Below are positions 46,264-58,067 of a stretch of 64,000 nucleotides of DNA, piece by piece (positions within the stretch are counted from its first letter, which is position 1; the number at the start of each line of letters is the position of its first letter). The notes below the pieces were generated by a model. The model did not search any database. It was not told the origin of the DNA and worked only from the letters and a program-made list of their open reading frames with translations. Position numbers and translations under genes: made by a program. This stretch comes from Fomitopsis serialis (lineage: Eukaryota > Basidiomycota > Agaricomycetes > Polyporales > Fomitopsidaceae): the NCBI RefSeq assembly GCF_022376445.1, contig NW_025954990.1, forward strand, positions 62,001 through 126,000. Reading direction: 5' to 3'.

Positions 46264-47924
46264 CTACCCGGCAATTGGTACACCGTTATCCAACACTATT
46301 CGCTCTCCGCGAACGGTGTATACGAGCTTTGCTGTTACGCGCCGCAACTGTCCCAGGTACGTCTCTAGACGCGGCGGCGCCTCTGGAAACACCAGGGTGA
46401 GACGACGCAAGCATTTCCCTGAGGCAGCATCTCGGCGATTGCATAACGAGGTAGTGATGGATTGTATAAGGACCTCCGACTCCACTGGATCCTCTTTCGT
46501 CGATGTGTTCGCGAATTTGATCAGCTTCAGCTTCGGCCACGGCAGCGGGGAAGGCTGCACTGGTAGATCGGGGCCCAAGTCGCGTAGGAAGTCGGCGAAA
46601 AAGCTGATGGATGGACCGCCAGCGTAGAGGTATTCAAGTCGAGGGAATGCGGTGTATAAGCTCTTCCAGCTCTCGGTCGCTGAGCCCCCACCGTAGTCAT
46701 CATGAGCCTCCACATGGATGTGCAGCGTTTTCAGCGACGTGGACAACGCTGTGCACAGCTCGAGCATGATTTGTTTCTGAATAGATTTTGGGTTGAACTG
46801 GCTTCCCACTAGGTTACACGATGCGGTGATCGAATAGGTGTCAGCCGAAGGCACTTTCGACGTCGATGCCCCTAGGTCTAGGCACTTATGGCTGAGTACA
46901 ATTTGCATACTCCGGATGTCAGAGAAAACGGACGAGGATGTCTTGTCCTCGGGAAACATGTGCGCGAACACTGTTTCCCCTGAACCGCCAGGCTCGTCGT
47001 CGATGTCTCCTGCGTTCATGTATGTGGAAACGTTGATCCTAGCAGTGCGAGGAAGGGCGAAGTATGCGAGGAGACTTAACATGCCCCTAGGTTCGCAAAA
47101 GTCTTTGAGTGTGAGGGTTCGGAGGTGCCGCATTTCCACGATATGATGGCTAGCACCATCATCTATAGCAGTTGATTCTGCTTCGAGGGAGGCCAGTTTG
47201 AGATACTCCAGAGCTGGACAGCTCCTGAGTAAGTCGAATAGTTCATCCCACGTATCGTGTAACAGGGCTTGCAACTTGAGCGACGTCAAGGAATGACCGT
47301 TGACTATCCTTGCTACGGGTCCGATGTCGCGGAGCGTCAGGAAGTTCAGCTTTGGGAAATGATCGCAGTGTATGGTGACAATGTTATGTGACGGCGGAGT
47401 CGCATGGTTTTGCGGCAGGGGGGAGCGGTCATCGATGATCAGCGAAGACAACAGTTCCATGCGATGTTCGATATAGGTCTGAGAGCTGGTCGTAGACATG
47501 CGTGTGACTCGGTTGAGATGCGGAGAGAGCACTCAAGGAAGGCTGCCCCAAGAACAGCGCTGGTCGGGAACCGCGTGGAAAGCGACAGGGTAGCCCCGCG
47601 CGATCGACGCAAGTATGTCTTGACAAGTGGGAGCGACATTTTGTGCGACAGACGGGTCCATAATGTTGACGAGGAGACCGCGGTGCAGTACCAGTGGCGG
47701 CAGGTCAACAACACGGTGGCGAACGACCAGTCGGGAGGGCACGAGCTAATGCGCACAAGGCGCAATATCTCGGCCAGCAATTCAGTAGGCAGCCTGTTAA
47801 TCGGAACAGACTGGTTCGCGAAGAAATTGACCTTCATGAACCATCTTTGCAGAGCCATGGAGTCATGATTGGGGATGTGTCGCAACGTGACATCGTTGGG
47901 AAGAGGCGACGGTATGCGGACCAT
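46264..47924 (-). CDS. F-box/LRR-like protein, paralog 2, one frameshift
   Basis: Starts MVRIPSPLPNDVTLRH at 47924. The F-box-like core reads INRLPTELLAEILRLVR...PDWSFATVLLTCRHWY...LWTRL, then TYLRRSRGATLSLSTR. The conserved LSPHLNRVTR block continues in another frame from about 47533, where paralogs have one base more (the ctt-gag-tgc context); the rest is open to the stop at 46264, about 553 residues if joined. LRR-like segments include LTSLKLQALL, LEYLKLASLE and LRTLTLKD. The short DLGP...LPWPKL block near the C-terminus is shared by all four paralogs, with a glycine-rich YAGGPS (here) or HASGPT (paralogs 3, 4) before it. F-box region residues that contact Skp1 look intact. Confidence 0.75.
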
Positions 47925-48394
47925 TCTGTCTCGGAGCCATCGTATTGTCACCGTGTAACAAGAGCTGTGTGGGGTTTAGCGTAAGCCATCCGGTTTGCGT
48001 GCCCAATTCATTACATTCACCTAATTTGACAGGACTCGGAGGAGCTGAGTAAATCTGGCACACCAACGATTACTTGTCATGGTTAGAATTTTTTGATGGT
48101 ACGCTGATACATACCGCACTCTAACTGCACAGGTTTGTAGATGTCGTGGATCAGACACTATACTGTAGTTGCACGACAGAGTTCACGCGCGGGCGCCAGT
48201 GTCACGGTGGATCTGCGCCAGCGCATCTACGGCGGGCGCTTAAGGTCAGCCAGCGCGGCAGTGGCCCGGAATATTGTCCTCAGGCTACTCAAATACTCAC
48301 CGTGAGCTACGTATACCTCACTCCTACTAATATTCTGAAATATAACACGTACTCGCCCGGCATCTATCACGATTTACAAAGTTGACGACAAGCC
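47925..48394. other. Divergent intergenic region
   Basis: This 470-bp gap lies between paralog 2 and the small unknown gene, which diverge. No clear TATA box; nothing else was recognised. Confidence 0.45.
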
Positions 48395-49070
48395 ATGGCG
48401 GCAATCATGAACAGCACACTAAACAGTGTCGAACTCGACTCGGACGACAACAACGTTACTGGCATTGCCTCAGCTATGACCGAGCTGCAGTTGGATGCAA
48501 GTGAGCCAGAGCACCCTGCAGAAATGCAGGTAGAACACTCGGGCCTCGTGCCGTCGGCAGTGAGTGAATGGTTTCTGCAGCTTCAGTATAATATTAATCG
48601 TTACCCGAATTTCCGTGAAGAGAGTGCAGCGTATAGTCGATAGATATCGGCCGATGAAGAAGCTTCCAGAGACCCTGGTACCAGGACCATATCGCAGACC
48701 ATTCAAGCTATACTTTGGCTGGGAGAGCGGTCTCGACACGCCGCTGAACTATTTACGGCGAACACAAACCGTCGCGTGGGTCCCGGAGTATAATCGCGAG
48801 TTCATAGGCGGCCAGGAATGGTTTCGTTACGGCGATGTAACAGACGAGCAACTTCAGGATGCCAACTACAAGAAGGTCCTGCGATCTTGGTCGTGGTTTG
48901 ACTTCCCCCAACAGCTCCAGACGCGGTACAAGATCGACCTGGAGGAGGTACCCGTTGTCTCACAAAGCAACAATGAAGTGGTGGCGCTCTGGTCGAATTA
49001 CACGGAGAAGACGCGACGCCGGGAGATTAAGCGGCAGGCAGCGGTGGGTTTGAAGCAACTGATCAAGTAG
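48395..49070 (+). CDS. Small protein of unknown family, paralog of 10.1-kb gene
   Basis: Two exons (48395-48559 and 48630-49070) around a 70-nt intron (gtgagt...gtgcag) give 606 nt, 201 residues, starting MAAIMNSTLN. The first exon is acidic (ELDSDDNN, DASEPEHP). The second begins RIVDRYRPMKKLPETLV and contains FKLYFGWESGLDTPLNYLRR, a Trp-rich stretch (RSWSWFDFPQQ), YKIDLEEVPVV and a basic C-terminal helix (TEKTRRREIKRQAAVGLKQL). It aligns along the whole second exon with the 199-residue product at 10101-10751. A fragment of its 3' end occurs at 60312-60387. I do not recognise the family and give no function. Confidence 0.65.
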
Positions 49071-51314
49071 TTGAGTGAAAATTTGAGCAACGATGGCCCC
49101 GGGTCACCTGTCAAGCCGAAATGGTGGTACTCGATGGACAATCCTGTCTTGTAGGCGTGTCATCACTCTCCCCTGTATCTGTCTTCTGACGATCTACGCA
49201 CAGTGAGTAGTATGTTGCGGGCGTGGAGGTACCACGACTAGCAACCAGTTGTTAGTCGAGGCATGGACTTCCCCAGTGCCCGTACCACTCATGTTCAACT
49301 TGTCTTCGTCGCTGCCGTGCTTTCGAGGCGAGTCTGTCATTGTGCCTCATGATTATTGAGTTGCCGTTCATCGAAACCGCACCAGGGCTCAGGGAGGACT
49401 TCAACCAAGCAATGGGGTCTAAACTCTACGTACAAGTTCGTCAATATTACACTGGCATACGCCAAACTACAAAGCAGTGATGCATGCGTACGGAGGAGTT
49501 GTAATACAAGTTTAACAAGCAGAATCAAAAGTTATTGAGAACTCCAATGAGTACGAGTGGAACGAGAGGCGACGGTATGCGGACACGGCAGCGTTCTACT
49601 AGTATCTCGGAGGCCTTCACTGTGTAACTGATTCTCCCTCGTCAAGTGCCAGGTCGTGGCCGCCAACGTTACAGACGAGGGTTTTTGTTACACCTCGCAA
49701 CTGCCCCAAATGCGCCCGCAGATTTGGCGGTTCCTCCGGAAATATGAGGGCGAGATGCTCCAGGCGTTCCTCCAAGGCGGCTTGGCGGTTACATATGGAG
49801 GTCACAATGTCCTTGATGACCGCTTCCGATTTGTCGAGCTCCTCCTGCTCCTTTGCAATATACTCGAACTTGATCCGCTTGAGCATCGGCCATGGCAGTG
49901 AATCGAACTCCCTCAGTTGCGCGCTTGATGGACCAATGTCGAACAGAAAGTCGGTGAAGAAGTCCGGAGTCGGTCCACTTGCGTGGAATTCTTCGAGGTA
50001 CGGAAATGCTTCGTAGTACAAGCTTTCCCAACTCTCATAGAGTTCAATAGAATGTTGTCGTGTGTCGTAACAACATCCTTCTTCAACATACACGTGCAGG
50101 GCGGTCAGCGACTGAGGGAATACTTTGCCCAACTCAGGCATGATCTGTCTTTGAATAGATCTAAGGTTGAACAGATCCGCCAAATAACATGAAAAGGTGA
50201 TAGTCGTGGTATCGGCTCTACAAGGCTCGGAGTCTTCCAGCGTCAAAGCCTTTATATCGAAGGAGTAGTAGCCGAACTCAACGCGTAAGGCTTGTACCGC
50301 AGAGAGTGCCGGAAACGGTATGTTGTCCTTCGGAACGATGTCTGCGACGAGGATCCCGTGATGCAAGTCTGCATTCTCGTCTTCATGGACAGCTTGGCCC
50401 CTGGCGTCCAGATATGTATCAATCTTGATTTTTGCAGTGCGCGGAAGGGCCAGATGTGCCAGAAGAAACGACATAGCCGCATGTCCACCATAGTGAAGAA
50501 ATTTAAAGCTCTTGAGGTGTTGAAATTTGAGGATAGGCCGAATCCTGGTGTCGGTAGGAAACGTCATGGCGTCAATGTCAAGGCCACCAAACGTGAGATG
50601 CTCTAGAGCTGGAGAGCTCCTGAGTAAGTTGAACAGTTCGTCCCAGGTGTCACACAACATGTTGTCCAACGTGAGCGATGTCAAGCAATGCACATCGACA
50701 ATGTTCGCCTTCAGTTCGAAGTCGCCGAGAGACAGGGACCCAAGCGATGGAAAATCGTCGCCATGTACGATGATAGTCGAGGAGGATTGGTGCACGGAAA
50801 AGTCGTGATGAAGGGAGAGAAATGACAGTCGCTTCATGTGATGCTTGATGTATGGCTGGGAGCTGTATGTCTCCAAATGGGTGACTCGATCGAAATGGGG
50901 GGAGAGCATGTTCAGCAGGGCGTCCTGAGAATCCTCGGGGCATTTCGCCCGCGTGTCAAGTGAAAGACCAGCCCTGCGTGATCGGCGCAAGTACGTCTCG
51001 ACGAGTGGAAGTGGCATGCCGAGCGCAATCTTCGTCCACAGGCGTGGAGAGGAGACTGCGACATGATACCAATGTCGGCAGATCAGCAGTACGGTGACGA
51101 ACGACCAGTCGCGAGGACAGTCGGGTCGTAAGATTTGCAGGATCTCCGTGAGCAATTCAGGCGGCAACCGGTTGACGGGTACGGTCGAGTTGACGAAAAC
51201 ACTGATTTTGACCAGCCATTTCCGCATATCCGAAGGGTCTTGAGGGTGGAGGCGCACAATTACATCAGCAGGAAGGGGAGAGGGCGTCCGTAGTCTATCC
51301 GACTCAGATGTCAT
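48974..51314. repeat. Inverted segmental duplication, left arm
   Basis: This arm matches 58068-60387 in reverse-complement orientation, over the last ~100 bp of the small unknown gene, the ~550 bp between the genes and the whole F-box gene. Shared non-coding runs include cacctgtcaagccgaaatgg, ggtggtactcgatggacaat and gcatggacttccccagtg, so it is a DNA duplication and not just protein similarity. Similarity stops abruptly at 48974 inside the small gene and fades just before the F-box ATG. Confidence 0.85.
49617..51314 (-). CDS. F-box/LRR-like protein, paralog 3, intact
   Basis: A single uninterrupted frame of 1698 nt, 565 residues, starting MTSESDRLRTPSPLPAD at 51314. It is the only one of the four paralogs without a frame break, so it best shows the family: a ~45-residue leader, an F-box-like core at about 55-105 (VNRLPPELLTEILQILR ... 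DWSFVTVLLICRHWYHVAVS ... LWTKI), YLRRSRRAGLSLDTR, LSPHFDRVTHLE, then degenerate leucine-rich segments (LTSLTLDNML, LEHLTFGGLD, LKSFKFLHY), ASGPTPDFFTDFL, LPWPMLKRIKFE and a closing CNRQAALEERLEHLAL-LRAHLGQLRGVTKTL block. Presumably a substrate receptor of an SCF ubiquitin ligase. The frame is open upstream to 51434 but the ATG at 51314 matches the paralog starts. Confidence 0.85.
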   Translation of the reverse strand: MTSESDRLRTPSPLPADVIVRLHPQDPSDMRKWLVKISVFVNSTVPVNRLPPELLTEILQILRPDCPRDWSFVTVLLICRHWYHVAVSSPRLWTKIALGMPLPLVETYLRRSRRAGLSLDTRAKCPEDSQDALLNMLSPHFDRVTHLETYSSQPYIKHHMKRLSFLSLHHDFSVHQSSSTIIVHGDDFPSLGSLSLGDFELKANIVDVHCLTSLTLDNMLCDTWDELFNLLRSSPALEHLTFGGLDIDAMTFPTDTRIRPILKFQHLKSFKFLHYGGHAAMSFLLAHLALPRTAKIKIDTYLDARGQAVHEDENADLHHGILVADIVPKDNIPFPALSAVQALRVEFGYYSFDIKALTLEDSEPCRADTTTITFSCYLADLFNLRSIQRQIMPELGKVFPQSLTALHVYVEEGCCYDTRQHSIELYESWESLYYEAFPYLEEFHASGPTPDFFTDFLFDIGPSSAQLREFDSLPWPMLKRIKFEYIAKEQEELDKSEAVIKDIVTSICNRQAALEERLEHLALIFPEEPPNLRAHLGQLRGVTKTLVCNVGGHDLALDEGESVTQ

Positions 51315-53806
51315 CGCACCTCCTATGAAGATGTATGTGAGTCGCTCAGTGCATGCCATAGCTGACTGCTGACTTACGATTCCAGTCTGCTTTGAGCCAC
51401 TTGCGTTATTGAGGCTGCGTGTGCTCTGAACCACAATCGACTGCTGCTATACTACATGATCGGATGAAGGCTGTGAGCATGACTGACTGGTACTAAAAAT
51501 GGGCGTTGTGCACATACCGTAAAATCAAACTTCGGGTTGTCGGTGCGACCACAATGGTAAGCAGCACTTCTGTTAGGAGCTTGGGAGAGGTCGGGGTGGC
51601 ACTTGAACTTGAACCACCTACGTTCTATTTATTGGATGAACACTAGCGACGGTTGCCACCGCATAGGCGCCGGTTGCCTTTCAAACGTCGTCTTTGTTTG
51701 GATATTGCTTTGGGTCAGTGGCTACGCTTTGACTTCGTCTTCGCCGCCTGTCAATGGAATGTCTTCTAGTGCTTGGCAATTTCTGGTAGCTCAGAGCCGT
51801 GTAGTCTTTAGCCCGACGACAAGGTTGCTTACCAGCGTCGAGACCTGAGGCTTTGTCCAAGTGGCCACTGGCACGTGTCTCTCTGTATGGAGACAGCTAG
51901 TACTATAGCAGAGGTACGAGCGAGAAGAGCACATGAGTGATTGAACTCGTTGACATCTTCAGTAATGCTCACATTGTCGGTCCTGTGAAGGACGGTGGAC
52001 CAGTAATGTACTTATCTGCAATGTACGACCCGATGAGAGTCCAACGTCACAGCCTGAAGCTGGAGCTCCGCTCGTAACGCCCCCCTTAACTCTCTACAGC
52101 AATCAGTGGGGCAACGAGCAACAATCAAAACTGTATGGTCCGGCGCAGGCCCAGTTACAGGCAGTGCCTGGGCAAGTGAGGGGGCTCTGAGATTTTGCTG
52201 TTCGGTCCTCACTCAATATGGTACCTTACAGACAGCCTAAGCTCCAGTCTGGGCGATGGAAAGTCTCGTCATTTCGCGTCAAGTAGGTTGAGAACTCGGA
52301 TGAGCTCGCGCCAACGTGTAACATAGTAGAGCCCGCGTCGTCATCGCAAGGATTGAAACATGTCTGCAAAGCGCTAAAATGATAAGGAGTACGGGGTAAA
52401 ATAACATCGACTCAGCAGCATAGTCGCGTGAACGGCCTTCGACTCTGTTGAATGGAGCCTTGTTGTTCCCGCACACATCGGCGCAGGACTTTCTTCTCTG
52501 GTTTACAGGCCACTGTGCATGCTCGGAGCATAGCGATCGATGAGCTGTATTTTCACGAAGCCTGCGAATAGATCTAGTTTCTGATTGTCAATGACGAGAG
52601 GACACTTTGGCACCTGTGGACAGACCCGTATAAATTTCACTCTCGGGCAATCCCTCGGGAGCTGCTCCGAGAAGCTCGCGAACGTCTGCTTAGCAACAAC
52701 ACATAGGTGGTGCCCCATGACATGACCCCGGGTCAGTCAAGCGTCCTGTTAGATAATCGTGTCAAATTTCAATGACAATGCGGAGGAGAAGGCGGGGACT
52801 ACGCCTTTAATCAATGTACGACCCGAAAGGCCTCGTACACAGCTATCACCGCGACGGAAGCACGGAGCGGTGCGGTTATAAGGCACCGTAATAACGAAGC
52901 ATGAGTGAATCCGCTTTATATCCGGCATGCATAGCTACCGGATCTGTAGGAGTATTCTGAAGACCTATATCGTGGCGCAACTGTCGAAGAAGCGGTGGGA
53001 GCTGGCACGCGTCAAAGTCTTCCAAGAAACTCGGCGAACTTACGGACATTGACAATCAACATACTGCCGCTACAAATAGAGTTGATTTGAACACATCGCT
53101 CTCCGAGTCGTCGGGTGTTCGGAAGGCTGCTCAGTGTTCTGTCTCCGCGCGTCGTTCATTTAAGCGATCTGCGGTACATTGACCGCTTCACCTACCACGT
53201 CGAGAATGCGACGATGATCAGCAGGACGACTGAACGGGTCGCGAACAGGATTAGTGTGCAAGACGGAAAACGGCCGGATCTCACCTGGGGTCACTCAGAA
53301 CGTTGGAAATGAACTCGAAATGGCGTGCTTATCGGCCTATCACGTCCGCTAGAGCGTCAGCTACAGCTTCCCCACTGCCCTAGGCTGGCCGAGCTCTACC
53401 CAGTCGCTGCGGGGCAGCGCGGGGATGTTTGACTGGAGTTGGCTCGCGCCGCCCGCTGTGATGTCCAAGCCAACCAAGCGAGGGCGTTGTGGCGGGAACT
53501 ACCCAATACGGATGCGCGCAATGCAAACGGGGGAATGGGCGCTCCGCGATCAAGATCCGGATCTTGGGATAAGATCTGATGGCTTCTTTGCCAGGCGCCT
53601 AAGCTTGATTCGGCCGACAACAGAATGGCGAGCGCGGTGCGGCGACAATGCGGGCGAGTCGAGCTGTCGTACTTACTGAGTCTCGAACAGTAGAAGTACG
53701 GAGGTATATATGAGAGTAAGATACGCGGCCGCGTACTGCACGCCACAACATCGCCGCAAGTTCCTCCAACATCGCACGTTCGCAATGGCGGAAGTATCGG
53801 TATCAC
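51315..53806. other. Long gene-poor spacer inside the inverted duplication
   Basis: About 2.5 kb between paralog 3 and the kinase-like gene. ORFs are at most ~136 codons, overlapping on both strands, with no domain. No transposase, terminal repeat or RNA gene was recognised. Confidence 0.45.
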
Positions 53807-56800
53807 ATGACGAATGTGGCAAGGGTGGCGGCGTCTTCAGCCACCCGCTCGCGTTCGCTTGCAACGCGAACGGCAGCCAACGGCCAAGGAAGCTTTCGTA
53901 CGCCCATCTCATCAACCCTGAACCGCGTCGCTTGGCTTATATTCTCATTGCTGCGCCTTTTCCTCAGGCTCTACGACCTTCTTTCGCGCTGTTCACCCAC
54001 CTCTTCAGCCGGTTCATCCTCGACGTCCAGCTCGTGTGCGAGCTTCAGCTCCGTTTCGTCTCCTAGACTGTCCAGCGCATCCATATCAGCATCTACGACT
54101 CCAGAGGCACCTAGTCCGACATTAGAGACAGCGTTCACCACCATGTTACACAGCGAGCTCGCCTCGCTATCCCCAGATATCTCCGCAGCCACCCACCGCA
54201 GGATGGCTGACGACCTCTGCGCCAGACCGCCTTTCGTATGGGACTGGGACATCGAGCACGCCGACCGCAAAGCGGAGGCGAGAGCCGACGCCGCAGTGCA
54301 TGGGGCCCCGCCATTCCAGGTCGACCGCAAGCTCTTGAAGGACATTGTTCACGAGAAGATGGGTGAGAATGTCGTGAGGATCAAGTTCCTTGGCGCGGGC
54401 ACTTTCCACAAGGTAAGTGGCTGTGCTCAAGTCGTTATCGAGGTGGTACGGGCAGGTGGCAGACGGTGGATGCTTGGCCTCATGTCGATGCCGCATGAGG
54501 ACGGGACGGCGGAAGGGTATCTTCGGAGAGCTGCGCACGTCCGGGACCGGAGTGGAGAGTGTAATGCATATTTATCGTGACACTTTGGCGTTCCCGTGCC
54601 TATCATATGCGCGTGCCCACTGCGTCTCTAAATCACTCTCACTCTGGAATAGACGTGAGCGGTGCCGAGATGGTTGTGGGAACGATGCCATTGCTGGGGA
54701 CGGGGAGGCGAACGGAGTGATTGCCACGGCCGCCGTCCCTTGACTCACGACCGCACGGTGTATCTTCACTGGCTACTGAATGCACCAGCGAGTCGATCGT
54801 AGTGGACAATAGTATGGACTGCATGTTTCTATGACCTTTCCTTCGGTCTCTGCCGGCAGCGATGGCTGCTATGAGCTTCACCAGGATACAGAGGCCGAGT
54901 CCTGGTTGCGCACACATCGTGGTCTCCAGAATTCCTCGGCATGGGTCAGGCCTGTCAACATCTACCTTGGTGGATTGCTGTTTGACCTCTGCCACATAGC
55001 TCATTCTGCATACCCTCGAACCGGCAGGGTGTAGTCCGAGGTAGATTGATACGTCATGAAAGCAAGGACTATGTGCGATTCCAGGTCAGGGATGCGACGC
55101 TTTGAAGGCGGCTGTGGCATCCAATGTTCTCACTATGCCTTCATGTTGTGTTGCGTGGACGAGATCGTCTAAGACAGTCCGCGACTGCCAAACCCTGTCC
55201 GGCTTCCTCATTTATTGCAGGGGAGCCTTCCATATCTTTCCTTCCCTGTAAACCGAAGTGCACTGTTGGATGCAAGCTTACCAACATGTTGTATCCGTAG
55301 GCGTACTCGATTACACTTGCGAGCGGAAAGGAGGTCATCGCGCGCGTCGCCCGCCGCTTCATGCCGCGGCTCAAGACCGAGTCGGAAATTGCGACAATGC
55401 AATACTTGCGTGAGCGCACGAGCGTGCCGGTACCGGATGTCTACCACTACGACGCAAATCCATACAATCGCCTTGGAGGCGAGTACATCATTATGTCTAA
55501 GGTGCGCTCAAGCTCTGCACTCTCATGACCATGCAGCTGAATGCCTCGCAGGCACCCGGCGTCCCATTGTCCAAGGTGTTTCATTCTCTATCGCACGAAC
55601 AGCTCGTGGTGTTGATGGAGAACGTCGTCGCCCTCATCATCCCACTCTTCGCTCACCGCTTCCCCGGAATCGGCTCGCTGTACTCCGGACCTGACCCCGA
55701 CGCTGGCCCTGCCACGGCCGTCCCAACGTGCTTCTCGTCCGCCGCGCCGACGCCGACAGTGGCGTTCTACCAGCCTGCCATCACGCGGGCGCCGCTGTCG
55801 ACCGCCGGGTCTACCGCGACCGCGACGCCATCGGATGCATCGACGTCGACGCGCTCGCAGTTCCACGTTGGGCCGATCGTCTCCTGGCCATTCTTCGGCT
55901 CGCACCGGGGCGAGCTCGCACACCCGTCCGAAATGGACCGCGGACCGTGGGCGACGACGGACTCGTACTTGAAGGCGTGTGCGGCGCGCGAGGTCGTGGG
56001 TGTACGGCGCGAGAACGATGGCAAGGCGGCGCCGCACCGGCTGCATCTCGACCCTGGCGAGGTGGACGCGAGCCGGCACCACCACGTCGAGGCGTTGCCT
56101 GGAGATGAGAGCGACACGAGCGAAGAATGGGACTGGGACGAGAGCGAGGACGAGTGGGAGGGCCCGGGGGACAGTATGTATCGGGATTACAGGAGGATGC
56201 AGAGGTCGACGTTCTTGGTCGCGCATCTGAAGGAACGGGAGGAGAAGGTGAGAAGGGAGATGGAGCGGGTGGTGCGGATGATGGAGAGGCTGAGGGTGCC
56301 TGTGCCCGGGAGTGAGAAGCAGGAGGGCGACGGCGGTGGCGGCGGCGGCGGCGTAGAGGAGTTCGGTCTGGACTGCCATGATCTGAGTCTGGAGAACGTC
56401 TTCGTGGACGAGCGTGATCACGCCAAGATCGTACGTACCCGCCTGTCGTCGGATGTCTTGTTGCTAACCGCTATTGTAGACGTGCATCATCGACTGGGAG
56501 TCGACGACGACGCGGCCGCTCTGGGCGTGCGCACACGTGCCGACGTTCCTACAGTCCTCGCCGTTCACGTCCAAGCTCTTCCGCGCGATGGTCGAGCGTC
56601 TCGCCTCGCGTCCTGCATCGTCCGCGCTCCCGATTGTCATTCCGTCGTTCGCAGATGGGCATCCGACGCCTGTCGATATCGTGCACGCGGCGGAGGAGTG
56701 GCTGCACCATGAGGCGACGGGTGCGCGGCTGCGGATGGCGCACCGGTGCATCGAGTGGGATGGGTGGGAGGAGGGCCTGGTGGACAGCATCCTGGGCCCG

Positions 56801-57250
56801 GAGGAGGAAGAGGAGGAGTGGTTCAAGAGCTGGGAGTGCGGGCAGAGTGGGGTGCACACGCCTGAGGCGGTACCCGTGGAGGTATACGGGGAAGGGGAGG
56901 CGGAGGGAGGGAGCGACGACAGCGGGAGCCCGACGCTGGTGGACGCGGCGTCGAGCGACGGGGAGCGCAAGGCGGAGGGCAGCGCGAAGGTCGAGACGAG
57001 CGCAACCGGGAAGGCGGGCGGGAAGGGCGCGGTGAAGGTGCCGATGGCGAAGAAGGTGGTGCAATGCGAGAAGGAGAAGGAGAAGCTGCTCAAGGAGACG
57101 GGCGACTTCTGCGGCGGGCGCGGGGGTGAGCTTGGCCGGCGACTGGAGGCATGGCTGCACGTCAGTGGTGACGGCACCGGCCGCGTAGGTCTCGAACGGC
57201 GGTGGACAGGCGAGGGGTACGAGGATGTGAAGGTGCCCCTCCGGCAGTGA
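53807..57250 (+). CDS. APH-fold kinase-like protein (AIM9-like phosphotransferase)
   Basis: Four exons (53807-54412, 55301-55501, 55537-56430, 56480-57250) give 2472 nt, 823 residues, all in phase. The first intron is 888 nt, far beyond the norm here. The N-terminus is Ser/Arg-rich then hydrophobic (VAWLIFSLLRLFLRL), fitting mitochondrial targeting or membrane anchoring. Kinase-like marks in order: IKFLGAGTFHKAYSITL (nucleotide loop), VIARVARRF (lysine strand substitute), SEIATMQYL, VPVPDVYHYD, GGEYIIMSK, LNASQAPGVPLSKVF, catalytic loop GLDCHDLSLENVFVD and IIDWES. The usual HGD or HxD loop reads C-H-D here. A ~250-residue low-complexity insert with DESDTSEEWDWDESEDEW separates the two lobes. 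The second half continues with PTFLQSSPFT and an acidic Glu/Gly/Ser tail. The best fit is the APH/AIM9 group; substrate unknown. Confidence 0.8.
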
Positions 57251-58067
57251 ACGAAGTATTCATGTGGTGCGCGTACCACATCCTTTGTGAACCTGTGCAT
57301 ATTTTACGATTATTTTACGATTTCTCTTGGACATGGTCGGGTCCTGTTCGCTCAGATGCGCTCTCGATAACTTATAGTCTTGTCCGTCGCGCGTGTATGA
57401 TAATGCCTCCGTACGCATGCATTCACTGTTCTGTAGTTTGGCGAATGCCAGTGTATTGCTGACGAATCCTGTACTTACCTAGACACTATTTCTTGGTTGC
57501 ATACGTAGTGAATCTTTACGCCAGCAAGCTATTAGTTGCGAGATAAACCTGGAAAGCACGTCAACAAGAGTTCGCGAAGGCGAATCATTAATCACTCCGA
57601 CTGGCTACATAGTACTTATGTACTTGCGTTGTAACACTAAGATCTGAGATCTGAGATTCCATCAATAGGAATGGATGGACCACGTGATGATCCATGAAGG
57701 CGCCTGCCCATGGGCCCAGACCGCGGGGCGGCGACCGTCGCAGACCCGCCTCCAAATTATTGACCGCTCTTGTCAACGTACCAAGTACCGTTGTAGCCGC
57801 ACTGACAACTTGAAGTTTGGCGTACGTATAGGGATCGCGATCTCAGGGCACATACAGAATTAGCTCACGGTCTTTATTGGTACCGTCCAGCAGTCATTCA
57901 GGTTCCGCACCGTGACGTTCAATCTCAACCAACTTAGGACGCAGCCTTGCTATTGGCGCCAAATAGCAAGTGGAACCGTCGAACGCTAGCTTGTGGGTGA
58001 CGAGCAGTCAGCCATCGCGGGAACACAACTCATACATGTTTCGCAGGAAGTGCCATCACAAATTACA
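57251..58067. other. Intergenic region next to right duplication arm
   Basis: This 817-bp stretch holds an imperfect palindrome ttgctattggcgcc-aaatagcaa near 57946-57970 and the promoter of paralog 4. No gene was recognised. Confidence 0.45.

Noticed and set aside
57946..57970. Imperfect palindrome ttgctattggcgcc...aaatagcaa
   Set aside because: Short and imperfect; could mark the edge of the duplication but it is not shared with the left arm.
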